Below are positions 35,201-47,875 of a DNA stretch of 64,000 bases, piece after piece. The position numbers were made by a program, and so were the translations under genes. Source of the DNA: Cichorium intybus (lineage: Eukaryota; Streptophyta; Magnoliopsida; Asterales; Asteraceae); contig CM042012.1 in assembly GCA_023525715.1 (NCBI GenBank), forward strand, positions 61,215,205-61,279,204, written 5' to 3'. Every line of letters begins with the position of its first letter. Position 1 is the stretch's first letter. The notes beneath the pieces are model-generated. The model had not been told where the DNA came from. It saw only the letters and a list, made by a program, of their open reading frames with translations, and did not search any database.

Positions 35201-37876
35201 TTATGATGGGAGGAGGTATTTCCTAGGACTCCCAATTCTTGTTTGATGTTTCTAAGTTGTTGGAGTGTACATTCAATCCATGGATGCTTTAGATTCAATT
35301 TCTTGATTGCTTTGGGTGTTATGAACCCTAGAAATTGGGGGTTTGATGATTTGTTGAGGAATCTAGAAATTGGTGGGTGAATATGGTGGTTTTGGATGAG
35401 GGGATTCATTTCTAATGATTCCCTAAGGATTCCAACCCTTGATGTGTAATCTTAAACCTTGAATCACTAGAAAATGAGAATTAGGTGTTGAAATGGGTTT
35501 TATTCATGTAGATGATGATTGGATCTCTTGTTTAATGGATGAATGAGTTTATTGCATTAATTTGGAAGTATAAGTGGAGTAAGGATCATTTCTTAATGAT
35601 TCCGTCGAATGGAAGAAGGAATCTCCACTTGTAATCACCAATTGAAAGAATGGAATTGGGTATTCCATGGTTAAAGGCTATGGAGTAATGTTATGATCAC
35701 AACATTGAATTGATTCATTTGGCATGATATTTGATGGTTAAATTGAGTATAATTATGTACAAATTGAGTTTGAATCATGTCCTTTAGATGTCTATGAGTT
35801 GGGGAAAGTGTTAGAACTTGAATTGGGTCAAAAATGGGTGAAAAGGGGGCAAAATGGAGCTATAGCAGGCTATACACGACCCCGTGTGCTAGTACACGAC
35901 TCGGTGTAGAGGGTCTGTGCTTACTGGTTGATTTTACACGACCCCGTGTGCTAGTACACGACCCCGTGTAGCTAGGTCTAGCCAGAATTTGCAATTTTTG
36001 GGGTTTGAGCTTTATGGTTTGGGATTAGGGTTCTTGTTTTAATGCCAAACTTTGGGGGATGTTTTAACTAAGATTTTCATTATATTAGGAAGTTAAGGAC
36101 TTCATTTTGGGATGGTGAATGATACTTCCTTCTTAGTTTTAAAGAAGTAATTATATTGTGACTTGTAGATGAATCGAGTATGACACCTTCCATTCTTGCC
36201 TTGTAGGAAAGGAGGTATATTGTAATGACTTGGAGGTGAGACTAAGGACTTGAGTTATCACTCAACTAAGAGGATTTTGATGAAAGAGTTGATGTCTAAA
36301 AGCGCCTTCAAATGCATCAACCTTATGTGGAGTTAGTGTTGACTCGTCAGTTAACCTTGGGTGAATTTACCGGGAGTACACATCCTTCCCACTACCTTTT
36401 GTGTGTGTTATCAACTATTTTCATGCGTGCTTTTATGTGGTAATTGTTATATGATTACTATGTGTGCATTGCATGAAATGAGTCCTTTTAAAGATGTTTT
36501 CAAATAAAGACTATGATGTTGTTTTTGAAAGACGTTTTGAGCATCCTATTGTGCATTGCATTTCATATAGGATGGGATTGACCGTGTGAGCCTTGTGACA
36601 AAATGAGATGATTGTCCCGGATTTAGGGAAATCAAGGGCTAAATGCCCAAAAATGAGATGTATGTCCTGGATTTAGGGAAAATTGTTCCCGACAATAGGG
36701 AACTGCATGAGGGAGTTGCTAACCCTCATGGGGCTAGTGTGATGGCCACTAGTCCTAGTTTTGCCTATACGGGGATCAAGTGACATGCTTTGTGCATGTC
36801 ATTTGTGAACTTAGGTAGGTGTCATTGTGGTGAGTTGGACTTTTATGAGATGGACATGGGTTGGGATAGTTGCATCATGCATTGCATTGCATTTCATAAT
36901 TATCCATTTTGAGTAAATCTTTATGATGCTCTAAACAACTTTTAAAGTGTGTATCAAAACTATTTTTGGAGGTTTGTCCCGAGTGTGGTAGTTTACTACC
37001 CACTCTGAATGGGTCAACCTCGAGTAAACTCACTAGGCATTTCAATTGACTAACTTATTTTGATGTGTACTCAGGTTGAGGAGTTTAGATGACCTTAGTA
37101 GCGATGGATGTTTAGAAGGCCACGGTTTGTGTGGTTTCAATTAAGTTGTGTAATGGTATTTAAATTGTAACAACCTTGCTACTTTATAAACTAAAATGTT
37201 TTATCTAAAGTGGGACCAAATGATGTTTTTCCGCAACTTAAGTTATTTCACAATAAATCCCATGTGTTTTAAAACGGTTTTGAACAAAAATGACTTATTT
37301 TGAAGATGTTGGAACTAAAATTTTCACCTAAGGATGATTTTTGAACAATGATGATAAACTATGGGTTAAAATGATGTTTTTATGAAAAGCCCTTAGCGAG
37401 GATGTTTCATGAGAGGTTTAAAAACATCATTTTAAAGATTTTATGGTCCTTTATGTTCGTTAGGAACGGACTTGTTACTTCATTTCTTGGATCACATGAA
37501 ATAACAACTAGTTTCGGCTTGGTTTATGCAACTTCGCATGTACATGATGATTGTATGTTGTTGTTGTTGTATGTGTGGATGAAAATTGAATTTTTCATGC
37601 TAGACAATATAAATAACGAACATAAATCATCATGGAGTTTGTTATACGAAAATGACATTTTTAACGTAAGATGTTAAATGGGTTTTTTGTAATAAAAAGA
37701 TTTTAATCTAAAACTCTAAATGTCAAGATTTTGAAATTGGTAAAATGAGTTAGAATAGAGATTTTAAAAACCCATACAAACTCCCAATCTAAATAATAAA
37801 GTATGTTTATTAAATGGATAAAATGGTTCGTATTGTGTTCAAACTCAAACTTTAATATAGTATGTTAGTTACAAAT
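35201..37876 (+). mobile_element. Gypsy-A LTR, continued
   Basis: Continuation of the LTR that began at 5849. It contains four ACACG-GTGT palindromes (35874-35969), a run of degenerate repeats around TGTCCCGGATTTAGGGAAA (36610-36700), and the conserved Gypsy LTR motif ACTCACTAGGC followed by GTGTACTCAGGTTGAGG (about 37027-37082). It is broken at 37876 by the solo LTR. Its 3' end could not be fixed, so whether it is a solo LTR is unknown. Confidence 0.6.
35874..35969. repeat. Four ACACGACCCCGTGT palindromes
   Basis: 14-bp units at 35874, 35894, 35936 and 35956: two pairs, each with 20-bp spacing. Three are identical and one has ACACGACTCGGTGT. Confidence 0.92.
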
Positions 37877-38194
37877 TGTCACACCCCCAAACCACGATGG
37901 CGGAATCGTCGGAGGGCGAAACAAATCATAGTATCACAACTATTGCATACATTGAAACATAAGTAGATAAACAACCATCATACATTATAATTGGAAAGTT
38001 ACATTGTTCGACAATATGTTTTTAGACCAATTACATTATGATATTAAATTAATCAAAAGAGACGTCTTCGCGTCCCATCCAGAGGTTAATCGTACCTGAC
38101 TAATTGTTACCTGAGAATACAAGTAATTTTGCAAATGTCAACATTACGTTGGTGAGTTCATAAGATTTTTGTAGTGAGAAACATAGCGATTCCT

Positions 38195-38516
38195 TTATAA
38201 AAGCTCGTTGTGTAATAGTGAAAACGTTCGTAGCGTAATAGCGAAAATGTTCGTAGTGTAATAGTGAAAAGCTCGTAGCGTAATAGTGAAAACATTTGTA
38301 GGGTAATAGTGGAAAACTTGTAGCGTAATAGTGAAAACGTTCGTAGTGTAATAGTGAAAAGCTCGTAGCATAATAGTGAAAACGTTCGTAGTGTAATAGT
38401 GAAAAGCTCGTAGCGTAATAGTGAAAACGTTCGTAGAGTAACAGTGAAAAGCTTGTAGTGTAATAGTGAAAATGTTCGTAGAGTAATAGTGAAAAGCTCG
38501 TAGTGTAATAGTGAAA
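38195..38516. repeat. Minisatellite, about 21-23 bp unit
   Basis: About 14 units of GTAATAGTGAAAA followed by CGTTCGTAG or GCTCGTAG. The two endings alternate in part, suggesting a higher-order unit of about 45 bp. A 110-codon minus-strand frame through it is only a reflection of the repeat. Confidence 0.93.
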
Positions 38517-39450
38517 ACCATACTCATCTGTATCTTGTCGGAATGTGGTTTTAAATTTGATAAAACTCGTATGTATAAGTAAAATAGTACTTATATTTGT
38601 ATTTTCCGAAATGTGGCTTTAATTTCCATAAAGCCCGTATGTATAAGTAAAACTATAATTATAATTTGTAAAAGCAACATGTAGTTTTATATTTATATAA
38701 AACCAATTGAAGATGTTTTTCCCCAAACTCAGGACGTTCGTTGTTGTTCATATGAGTTATTATAACCTTGCTATAACCTAGTGACCTGGCACGACGTTCT
38801 TCAGGCGTCGTAATAGTGAAAGACATTTGTCACCCTTGACCGGTCGGTCGTAGTTATAGCGAACAACCATAGGTGGGGATTGTCAATCACATATAGATCT
38901 ATATACAACTATCACGCTCATACATGATTTAGGTTATAATCCAGGATTTAATGTGTACTCTTTTTAGTACCGTGAAGCAATGTCTCACATAACTACCCAA
39001 CATGATGTCATATCCTTGTTTGTTTTGAAATGAAAACCCCTTTTTATTTGTAATTATCAATTTATCCATGATAATCATAGTGTAGAAATGTACTAAAAAC
39101 CCTTTTTGTATTTGTAATTATCAAAATATCCATGATAATCATCGTGTGTAATAGTGTACTGAAAAACCCTTTTTGTATTTGTAATTATCAAAATATCCAT
39201 GATAATCATAGTGTGTAATAATTATATTTTTATATAATTATCTTTAGTATATCTGCATTTTCTTGTCGTTCGTTCCATAAATTATACCCTTTATAATTTA
39301 TATATTTATCTTTAGTGTATATGTCGTTTCTTGTTGTTCGTTCCATAAATTATACCCTTTATAATTTACATACATGTTTCCCGTCGTTTTGATATATTTA
39401 GATCTAAAAGATGTCAAGGAGTTGAAATGTACGATTTCTTACATCTAATA

Positions 39451-39585
<135 letters not shown>

Positions 39586-41480
39586 AAATATAGTTTTAAA
39601 GTTCATACAATATGTCATTGTAAGAAGTTTATTTTAGTCATTTTATTTAAGTGATGACAACACTTTTTAAACCTCATCATTTTATAGGAAATAATAGTGA
39701 TTTTTCTAAATGGTCATTCTTGTACTCATTACTAAAAATATAGTTCTTTTCGTTTTAAATACCAACTTCTTTATAAAATAACATTTCCAAAACTTATTAT
39801 GATGTTATAAGTCCAAAAGTCATTATTACGTCGTAATAACAATCTTTTTACTAAATAGTAGTTTTGACATAAAGATAGTGGGATCTTGTTTACTTAAACC
39901 ATTTTAATAAGTGTATTTTCGCATCCTTTGTCAAATATTCATATAAAGTATCATTTCCATGACCATTTTGTCAATAACATAAACTATAAGGTTTTGTTGG
40001 TAACAAAATATGTGTAAACGTCTAGATGGTGATTTCCTTAAACTAAAAGTGTATTATAGTTTACCACAATCCATTTTTTTGTGTCAATCACTTTATAATA
40101 AGATGACTAAACCATGAACACATCATATTTCAAGAATATAACATATAACATATTATTTTTCAAGAACATATCATAAACTTTACAAAATATATCATATTCA
40201 TGGTTAAACTTGTATTCTCCCCCTAAAACTTGGATAAAAGTGAAAATGAGGGGTATGAACTCACCCTTGAAGCAAATCTTGAGTTGGAGAAGAAAAGACC
40301 AAAGCTTAGCAACTTGGAGATGACTTGATCTTCAAGATGGTCTATGGTTCAAGATCAAGAACGTGAATAGAATAAAAACCAAGAATGATGATACAAATGA
40401 CATTGGAAACTTGGAATATACATAAACTTACCAAGATCTTCTTGAAAACCCCTTTGAAAGGCTTGAAACCACTTGGAAGTTCTTGATGATTTTAGAAAGA
40501 ATGAGAGCAAATGAAGTTGGAGATCAAAGGAGGGTGTGAGAGGCCTTCCTTGGTCGAATTTATAGAGGTGGTGAGGAGAGTTGGATGATCTTGCATGGGG
40601 AAGTGTAGGATTTTGGAAATCTACTTTATGGATTTTTGTACAAATTTATATTAAAGAATGACATATGTATCCCATGGAAGAGACTTGAACTAGGTCTAGG
40701 GTGGCTTGGAGGCTTCATGGCCAGCCATGGGGGAGGGGGGTGGGTAGGGTAAGGGTTCTAGCCTTTTATAAATAATACACAAGTACTATATAAATCTTGT
40801 TGTTTTTATAAGACGCGGTAAAACATTTTGCGTATTTTTATAAGTTTCCGGAGATATAATTACTAATAAGTATATAAATCAATATTATACATAAAAATAT
40901 TAGTAAACATCTATTTAGATTGATTCATAATTCGTTAGGCGAAGATATACGCGTTTAAGCGCGGTATTCTTCCGAATACGCGATATTTGGCATTTTACCA
41001 GAAAATTAATCGGGCTTTGAAATTAAATACTAGACCATATTACGCTTCATAATATGTGTTCCGTTATTGCATATTTAATGTTTAAGGCACCACGTAATGC
41101 ATTTTAATGGCCAATTCCTGTGTACGTTTATTGTTCCCAACGATTGAATTGTTGTAACTTTCACATGCGAACTCCGTTTTCGACGTTCTATACGTCTACG
41201 CATTCGTGAGCACGAATACATCGTGTTATGGATATTATTAATACCAAAATAATATTTGTGTGATTATCGAATTTTTACGCTACTGTAGTTTATTATCCGT
41301 ATTTACAGCGTTTACCCGATAATTGATTTCAACTAGCGTAAGTAGTATTATAATATTCAAAAATAACACAAAGATTATGAAGTTTACACCTCAACATGTT
41401 AATCTAATGTGCGCTCTAGTTGACTTTTCTTGATTATTGTTAACTTATGTTGACTGATTTTTTACGGTTGTCACACAAAT

Positions 41481-42170
41481 TGGCCACAAACCATTAGTTT
41501 GTAAAGTGGATATTTTATGAACTAATGAACCATATGATGAAAGATTGGATTTTTCAAAATAAGATAAAAGGTACCATGTTCATTGGATGCATGGAATACA
41601 TATGATACCTAAATGTTTTCGAAACTAGAATTGTAAAACATATAAATCCTGTTTCAAAAATACAAATCTATGTCATCCTTTTAAGAAACACCCATGCATT
41701 ATTTGTGCGATCTTGTGGGAAAAAAGGTTACCTAACGTCATAGATGCACCTTATGATGGTCGAGGTGGTTTTGCATTTCTAGTGGGAGAAAGCTCACCTA
41801 ACCGCTAGTTATTTGCAATTCCAAACGTTTCTCAAGTAGGATGATTTGATCGGGAATCTTTTGTGAAAAAGGTCAACCTAAGCATTAGATATTTGAAGCA
41901 TAGATGGGGTCAAACATGCCAAACAAATAAATTTTGTATAAAGGGTTCCATACCGCTAAAAGTTACATTGGATGTAATTTGAAAATGTTATCTACCTCAT
42001 TGAATTAAGTAGGCGCGAAAAAGGTCACCTAACCGTTCATTTTTTGCAACTTGGATCATAGAATTTAATGATTAATGTTTTAGAGACATAAAGGGTATTA
42101 ATTATTAAAGAGTTAAACATTGAAATGCTAAAAGAACTTTGTTAATATTTTGTATATGTCCTAAAATGAA
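41481..42170. other. Element-derived spacer with GGTCACCTAACC repeats
   Basis: Joins directly to 37876 once the solo LTR is removed, so it may still be Gypsy-A. Four dispersed copies of a phrase like GTGGGAAAAAGGTCACCTAACCG begin at about 41715, 41782, 41862 and 42014. No coding sequence recognised. Confidence 0.5.
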
Positions 42171-42179
42171 AATACCCCA

Positions 42180-42530
42180 TATAAACAATCTCTACACTCT
42201 ATCCCTGAGAATGATAGGTTTAGTCATACTAACTTCCAAGATTGGTATCGTAACTTGAGTATTGTTCTCGACCAACAAGGAAGGAATATCTGTTAAATGA
42301 ATCCCTTATTGACGATCCTCCTCACACTCCATTGAGGCAAGTATAAGGCATGAAACTTCAGTTGAACATGTCGATGATTCAACTGAAGTTTCATGCCTTA
42401 TACTTGCCTCAATGGTTCCGGACCTTCAGAAGGAAATGGAACATTATTCGACATATGACATGATAACTTCTCTAGAGGAAATGTTCAACAGAAAGCAACG
42501 ATTGGACGTTTCAAAATAGTTCGAGCGTTA
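42180..42530 (+). pseudogene. Copia Gag fragment with foldback
   Basis: Translated pieces resemble the N-terminus of a Ty1/copia Gag (NFQDWYRNLSIVLDQQ at about 42225-42275, then CLILASMVPDLQKEMEHY after 42395), with a stop and a change of frame between them. The part at 42329-42366 is an exact inverted copy of 42378-42415, so Gag sequence has been duplicated back to front here. Neither LTR was found. Confidence 0.65.
42329..42415. repeat. Perfect 38-bp inverted repeat (hairpin)
   Basis: Arms 42329-42366 and 42378-42415 are perfectly complementary with an 11-nt loop. The right arm is in the sense direction of a copia Gag reading frame; the left arm is the inverted copy. Confidence 0.97.
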
Positions 42531-42848
42531 CATAGTGTAAAATGGAGGAGGGATAATATATTAGCTCTCATGTTCTTAAAATGAATAGTCATTTTAACAA
42601 TTTGGATAGACTGAATTGTCACACGACAAATCATTTTACCACAGATGCGATCCCAACTCATTACCTATGTCATACAATCCATTTATTATGAACATGAACT
42701 TTGAGGATTGGGAAAATCCCATCTCATAGTAGCATAAGATGCTTATAACTGCTGAGAAGATCATTATGTGTCGAAGTCTAAAGTTGTGATGAAGTCTGAA
42801 GTACTTATGATTTGAAGGTGTCTGATGCCGATGTCTACAAGCCACAAA

Positions 42849-43178
42849 ATGATTTGTGCTATCATACTCATAGGGTTCGCTGCATGTTACTGTAGTTTGT
42901 ATGTTTTGCCTATTTGGGCTTGTATAATTTTATGGTTTTGGCCCATGTTTTCCATATAAATATGTCATTTGTAATAGGGTATAATATAGATCCTTTGATA
43001 CGATTGATCTTGTGCATAATACAAATGCTTGTTACATTCTGCAACTAAGAGCTTTATTTTTTTGTAGTCATTCATTGATAATCAAATAATTCGGCACTAT
43101 TTTGATTCATATTTTTTTGTTTGAATTGTCTATTGATTTACATTTGTTTATCTGCTCATTGAATCTTGACTTGTCAAG
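42849..43178 (+). mobile_element. Copia-2, probable 5' LTR
   Basis: Lies directly upstream of a decayed PBS (TGGTATCAAAGA, 43179-43190, against TGGTATCAGAGC) and has a TATA-like TATAAATATG near 42955. The start is a guess (TGATTTGTGC at 42849) because no second LTR was found to compare. Confidence 0.4.
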
Positions 43179-43317
43179 TGGTATCAAAGAGGGTTTTCAA
43201 TGTTCTTATCAATATTAGAATATTTGTGTTCTTGGTTCAGATCTCATATTTGGTTTTCGCATTTTGAAGTAACATTCTCAATCAATTCCAGTTCTCAATT
43301 TTTATTTTTGTGATTCA

Positions 43318-44527
43318 ATGGCTAACTTTAACAACAATGTTTTTGATGATAAACTATGCAAACTTGTTGGGATTTGCTACGAAAGCACCTATGTTAATCC
43401 CAAAACATTATAATCAATGAACTAATCATATGGAAGATTATTTGATAGGGATTAATGAGGATCTATGGAGATCTATCATGGACGGTCCATTCGTTAATAT
43501 TTAGGTTTGTTTTGGTATTGGAGATAAGATAGAGAACAAAGTTGTCATTGCAGCCAACAAAAATAAGATAGATAACGACAAGATATATATGAGGGAATTG
43601 ACAAATGGTCTTCACTTGTCATATACAATCATATCCGTGGAGCAAAGTTTTCAAAAGAAATCTAGGTTATACTAAAAATATGGTACGAAGGTATGAATAA
43701 TATGAAGAAGAGTGTCATCACAAAATACCCTGTCTAATTTTTGCGAGTTTCTTTAGAAGGAGTCTAAACCTATTAATCAAACCTTTGAAAGGTTTAGTGA
43801 ATTACTTTATTGTCTTAAGAAGTATGGTGTCGTGAAAAGCATCCACGAGATTAGTGTGAAGTTCATGAAGATCTTGAAAAGTGAATGGCAAACTATCACG
43901 ATCATGATAAAATCATACGAGAATATTGCTTCTTATTCTACAGGTGAACTTTTTAATCACCTCAAATTGCATAAAGGTGATGTCATGGATAATATGGACG
44001 AAAAACCAAGTGCAGGTCCTCTTGCACTTGTTTTCAAGACAAAGAAAGCCAAATATGTGATAACTGAAGAAGATAAAGAATGTGTTGAATATGAATTGAA
44101 TGAAAATGGTGAAGTTGGAGCTCTTTACTCATCAAACAATAAGAAATTCTTTAAGAAACCTAGTGGTAGCTCCAGTAGATTCCGAAGCTCAAATTCCACA
44201 AGTACATTCACAAAAGCTGCTGAGCATCCCTCAAAACCTGAATCAAACTCCACTCCGAAACCCGAAAGGAAATTGTTGGGGGATTCGGAATATGATTGCA
44301 ACTATTGCTTTGGCAAAAATCATTTATCTAGGGATTACATGCATAAAAAATAGAATAAGAAGAAAGACAATGTAAAGGATGAAGCATATTATGCAAAGAA
44401 GCTTGAGGAAGTAAAAGAGAAAACTGAGAATCTGTCATTGGTTGTTGCGGGTGAAGGAGGCGGGATATATAAAGTACGGTTTTTGGGGTCAGATGATGAA
44501 TAAATGCATAAGCCCACACATGGTGAG
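43318..44527 (+). pseudogene. Copia-2 Gag, decayed
   Basis: Starts ATGGCTAACTTTAAC. Frameshifted pieces match copia Gag order: EDYLIGINEDLWRSIMDG, then NGLHLSYT, then an open run at 43832-44353. The zinc knuckle at about 44299-44340 reads CNYCFGKNHLSRDY: the last Cys is replaced by Tyr, so zinc binding would be lost. The element is split at 44527 by the solo LTR and resumes at 48181. Confidence 0.8.
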
Positions 44528-45596
44528 TGTAACATTAGTGTTTTGGGTTTACAATAAATTATGCTAAATTGGTAAAACAAAACTTTCGAAAAACTAAAAT
44601 AAATTCAAAACTCCGATTAAACGTAAAAGAAATATTTATTTATGTTATTAAAGTCATATCTTGAATAAACGTGCATAGTGAGACCTTTTAAATTAGACAC
44701 AATTGCTAATATAAAACCAAGGTCGTTTTGGTAAATTTGCAACTATATGCTAAACAGTAATTATTTAAAAGAAATATATGAGATATAGAATTAATTAAAA
44801 TTAGTTGATTTATAAATCTTTGGCAATGGTTTTTTATGATAATCACTTTTGTTATGAGGGACTTAAGTGTCAATTCTTAATCGTGGAAGGGCATAAATGT
44901 CAATGATGGAATTATAGAATGGAATGGCAGTCACGTTTGTCTCTCATGTACGTATTCCCGGAGATCCTTAGCAAGGAGAACACGATTCCACCTGGTCTTC
45001 ATATTCGACACCAATAATAATGAATTGTCAATCAAACTCCTACCCGATACCACCAAATATCCCCCGCTGAATCTGAATCCCATACCCAACCAACCTCCTT
45101 ATTCGAAATCACCACCTGATCCACTAACACCTTCAAGGCTTGAAACTGATCTAACTCGACCCACCACTCGGCACATGACGCAAAAACGGGCCCCAACTAT
45201 GAAGATTCACTCTCTCCGCCACCGTGCAATTGTTATGTAAATCCAAAGCAAACACACGATTAAACTTGTCACGCAAACACACATCACCACACCACAAATC
45301 ATTCCAAAAAGAATTGTTTCTCCCATCCCCTACATGTCACTTACACCTAGCGAACAAAAAGAATTGTTTCTCCCATTCCCGTTGTTTTTTCGATTAACAA
45401 CCTGAAGAAATAGCAACGTACTTTCATTCGACTGTTTTTTTCCTATTAAAATATTATATTTTGGAAAATAATCATCAAACCTCCGGTGCCATCCAATATG
45501 GTGTCCCTTTGCAAGATTTAATAACAAAAACACATGAAGTGGCTAATAAAAGTTTGACATACAAAGTGAAACTTCTGCAAAGAAAGCATATGATAC

Positions 45597-45887
45597 CTCT
45601 ACATCATTTAGAAAGATCATTTTCCATCCATGAAGATGAGCTCTAATGGCAATGTCCATATCCTCAATGGTGGTCCTCTCCAACCACCCACCGGAATCCT
45701 CCAAGGCCTTAATCCGCCACACTCCCGCCGTCTTGTTAAACCCAAAAAAGTTCAAGAAAATATCGTTTACTTGTTGCTCAACTTCAAAATAGAATGCTAA
45801 ATTTATATATTGCAAGCGCGTTAGTAGATTCTCATCCTTGTTTAAAAACGACCATTGTGCTTGTACCAATCCCAATTCCCCATTGTC
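45597..45887 (-). pseudogene. Captured exon of a cellulose-synthase-like C (CSLC) gene
   Basis: On the minus strand, 97 in-frame codons with no stop. It begins after an acceptor TTTTGTAG (AG at 45888-45889) and ends before a donor GTATC (45592-45596). The protein contains NKDENLLTRLQ, NFFGFNKTAGVWRIKALED and GGWLERTTIEDMDIAIRAH, matching the family-2 glycosyltransferase of xyloglucan-backbone synthases, including the TED catalytic motif; the QxxRW motif would be in the next exon and is not present. Both intron edges are kept, so capture was from DNA, not spliced RNA. A single exon cannot make a working enzyme. Recognition is from memory of CSLC4/5/12 proteins. Confidence 0.82.
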
Positions 45888-46278
45888 CTACAAAACTTAA
45901 TCAAATTCCCGATTGATTAGGAGGGTAAATGCAAGAAATAACAATGTAGTTTCAATTATTTGTGTATTATAACCTCGTAATTTTATTTCTTTCTATTACA
46001 ACATTGTACTCGGTTTTTTGTTATCAAGACATTTCATTTCAAAAAATCTATCCAATCACAGTGTTGTACTTCTAGGGTCTAGTCTAAGAGTTTAAGACAT
46101 TGTACTTTGAAAAGTCTACCCAATTAAAGCATGAGAGAGAGTGAGAGGGAGTAGCACCATGTTGGTGCTGGTGGGCTGCAAATCGAGACCTCGTGTCTCC
46201 TTTTCCATCAGTTTCGTATGTGAGCAGGGAAGGAATTAAGGTGGGTAATGTGTGTTAGCGGTGGGGGCAGCACTGGTG

Positions 46279-46281
<3 letters not shown>

Positions 46282-46309
<28 letters not shown>
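46282..46309. repeat. Poly(T) run of 28
   Basis: A 28-T homopolymer, equivalent to poly(A) on the minus strand. It could mark the 3' end of a minus-strand retroposed copy extending to higher coordinates (46310-46800), but no gene could be named there. Confidence 0.9.
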
Positions 46310-46800
46310 GATAACCGAGGACCCCACCCGACCCATCTTTGGATAGGGCTAGCGGCTGAATGGAGGTTGCGAGAGGAATGGATTGGAGCTCGACCAGACT
46401 GAGGGATTAAGAGTAGCATCGGATGAATGGCGGGGTCAAATCAGTTTGGCCGGTGAAGAATGAGACGCCGGAGAAACGATAATTTCAGGAGATGTAGTGA
46501 GTTATGTCGTTTATAGAGAATGAAGTTTGATGGTGGGTCTAAGGAGCGGTGAGGCGGCGAGGTCATGGGAGGGGGTTGGAGTTGTTATCGTCGGGAAAGA
46601 ATGGAGCTAGGTCTAGCCGGTGTAATAGAAGGAATTTTTGAGGAGAGAATGGCCGGCGATGGGTGGCACAGACTTCGCTCATTCGCTTGCGTGTTGGGTC
46701 ACCGTCGCCGGAAAACGGTGTTGATTGTGACTGCCGGGTGGAGCGTATCACCGGTGGAGGTGAATCACCGGTGATGGAGGCGGAAGGAGCATGCGGCGTC
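46310..46800. other. GC-rich unidentified fragment
   Basis: Richer in G and C than its surroundings, with runs such as GGCGGCGAGG and CACCGTCGCCGG. It looks like captured genic DNA. No protein family recognised in any frame. Confidence 0.4.
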
Positions 46801-47329
46801 TAGAGGAAGAAGGTAACAGATTGGCTTCTTTGACTTTTGTTGTTTAGGGCATTTTCAATTTGGACCGTAATTGATAAGTAATCTTGGGCTGTTACTTGGA
46901 CTCCTTCCATGAGTAGTTGGGCCTTGGGCTGTTATGAATAAGGCTGGGCTATTATCGGATCTTTTCATATTTGGACTTTAGCTTTGTGATGGACTTTAAT
47001 TATAATCTTACTTGGACCTGTTAATATGATCAAGTCTAAAAGGAGTGAAGTTAAACTTTGGAGAATAAAGTTTATGAAATTTTAGATTAGATTAATTTAA
47101 TTGTATGATAAATGAATTTCATAATTTCTTAATTAGGCCAAATGAGTTTTAAGATGAATTAAATTTATAAAAGACTAATTTTAAATATACAATGTCCTTT
47201 TGTGTAAAATCCATGTTTAGTGAAAGAGATAACGGTTAAGCATGACCATTTAAGCACGATGAGTCGTTAAGATGAATTATAGACTGAACAATAAGGTTTG
47301 TATATTTTATCTTTGGAGACTATTTATAG

Positions 47330-47363
47330 TTAGCGGCGCTATCTAGGAAAATAGCGGCGCTAA
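47330..47363. repeat. Paired TTAGCGGCGCTAT / ATAGCGGCGCTAA palindromes
   Basis: Two 13-bp units at 47330 and 47351, 21 bp apart, inverted relative to each other. The core TTAGCG-N-CGCTA is the same as in the unrelated Athila-like LTRs. Confidence 0.92.
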
Positions 47364-47654
47364 CTGGCTTTTGACCGTTGACTTTTTAACCAGTTTGATT
47401 TTTGATCAAATTTGAGGGTTCCGGGGCATTGGTCTTAGAAGTTTATCTTGTTTGAGGTTTAGGAGGTTCTAAGTGAAGTTTACCCTTGTTAGGAAGTTCG
47501 TATCGTTGGGATCTGAGGACACTCGTGTGGAGTGCTGTCTAGCTCGAGGTCGCGGATCAGGTGAGTCTTCTCATTATATTACGGGTGACGTTGCATCCGT
47601 AGGTAGTTTTATTACTTTGTGTAATAAATATGATGTATGTGTGTTACGTGTTTA

Positions 47655-47875
47655 CCGACAAGGTCGGGGCAAGCCTGTGAGTCAAAGAATGAGTTAATTA
47701 GAAAAGATCGGGGCAAGCTCGTGAGTCTAGACAAGATTGGGGCAAGCCCGTGAGTCAAAGAATGAGTTGATTCGGTGACGGACGGAACGGGGCGAGCTCT
47801 TGAGTCCTTAACCGAGGCGGATCGGGGCGAGCCCGAGAGCCAGGTCGATCGGGGCGAGCTCGATGACCTTTTGTG
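47655..47875 (+). repeat. GGGGCAAGCCCGTGAGTC repeats in Gypsy-B LTR
   Basis: Six degenerate copies of a unit with (T)CGGGGC(A/G)AGC(C/T)CGTGAGTC, separated by variable spacers of about 15-40 bp. Confidence 0.85.

Noticed and set aside
38195..38527. 110-codon minus-strand frame of FHYYTTN-type repeats, and the idea of a CRISPR-like array
   Set aside because: It is a tandem minisatellite in an LTR with no unique spacers; the frame is a by-product of the repeat.
46563..46774. Overlapping frames of 62-69 codons on both strands
   Set aside because: They come from GC-rich sequence that opens frames by composition; no family recognised.
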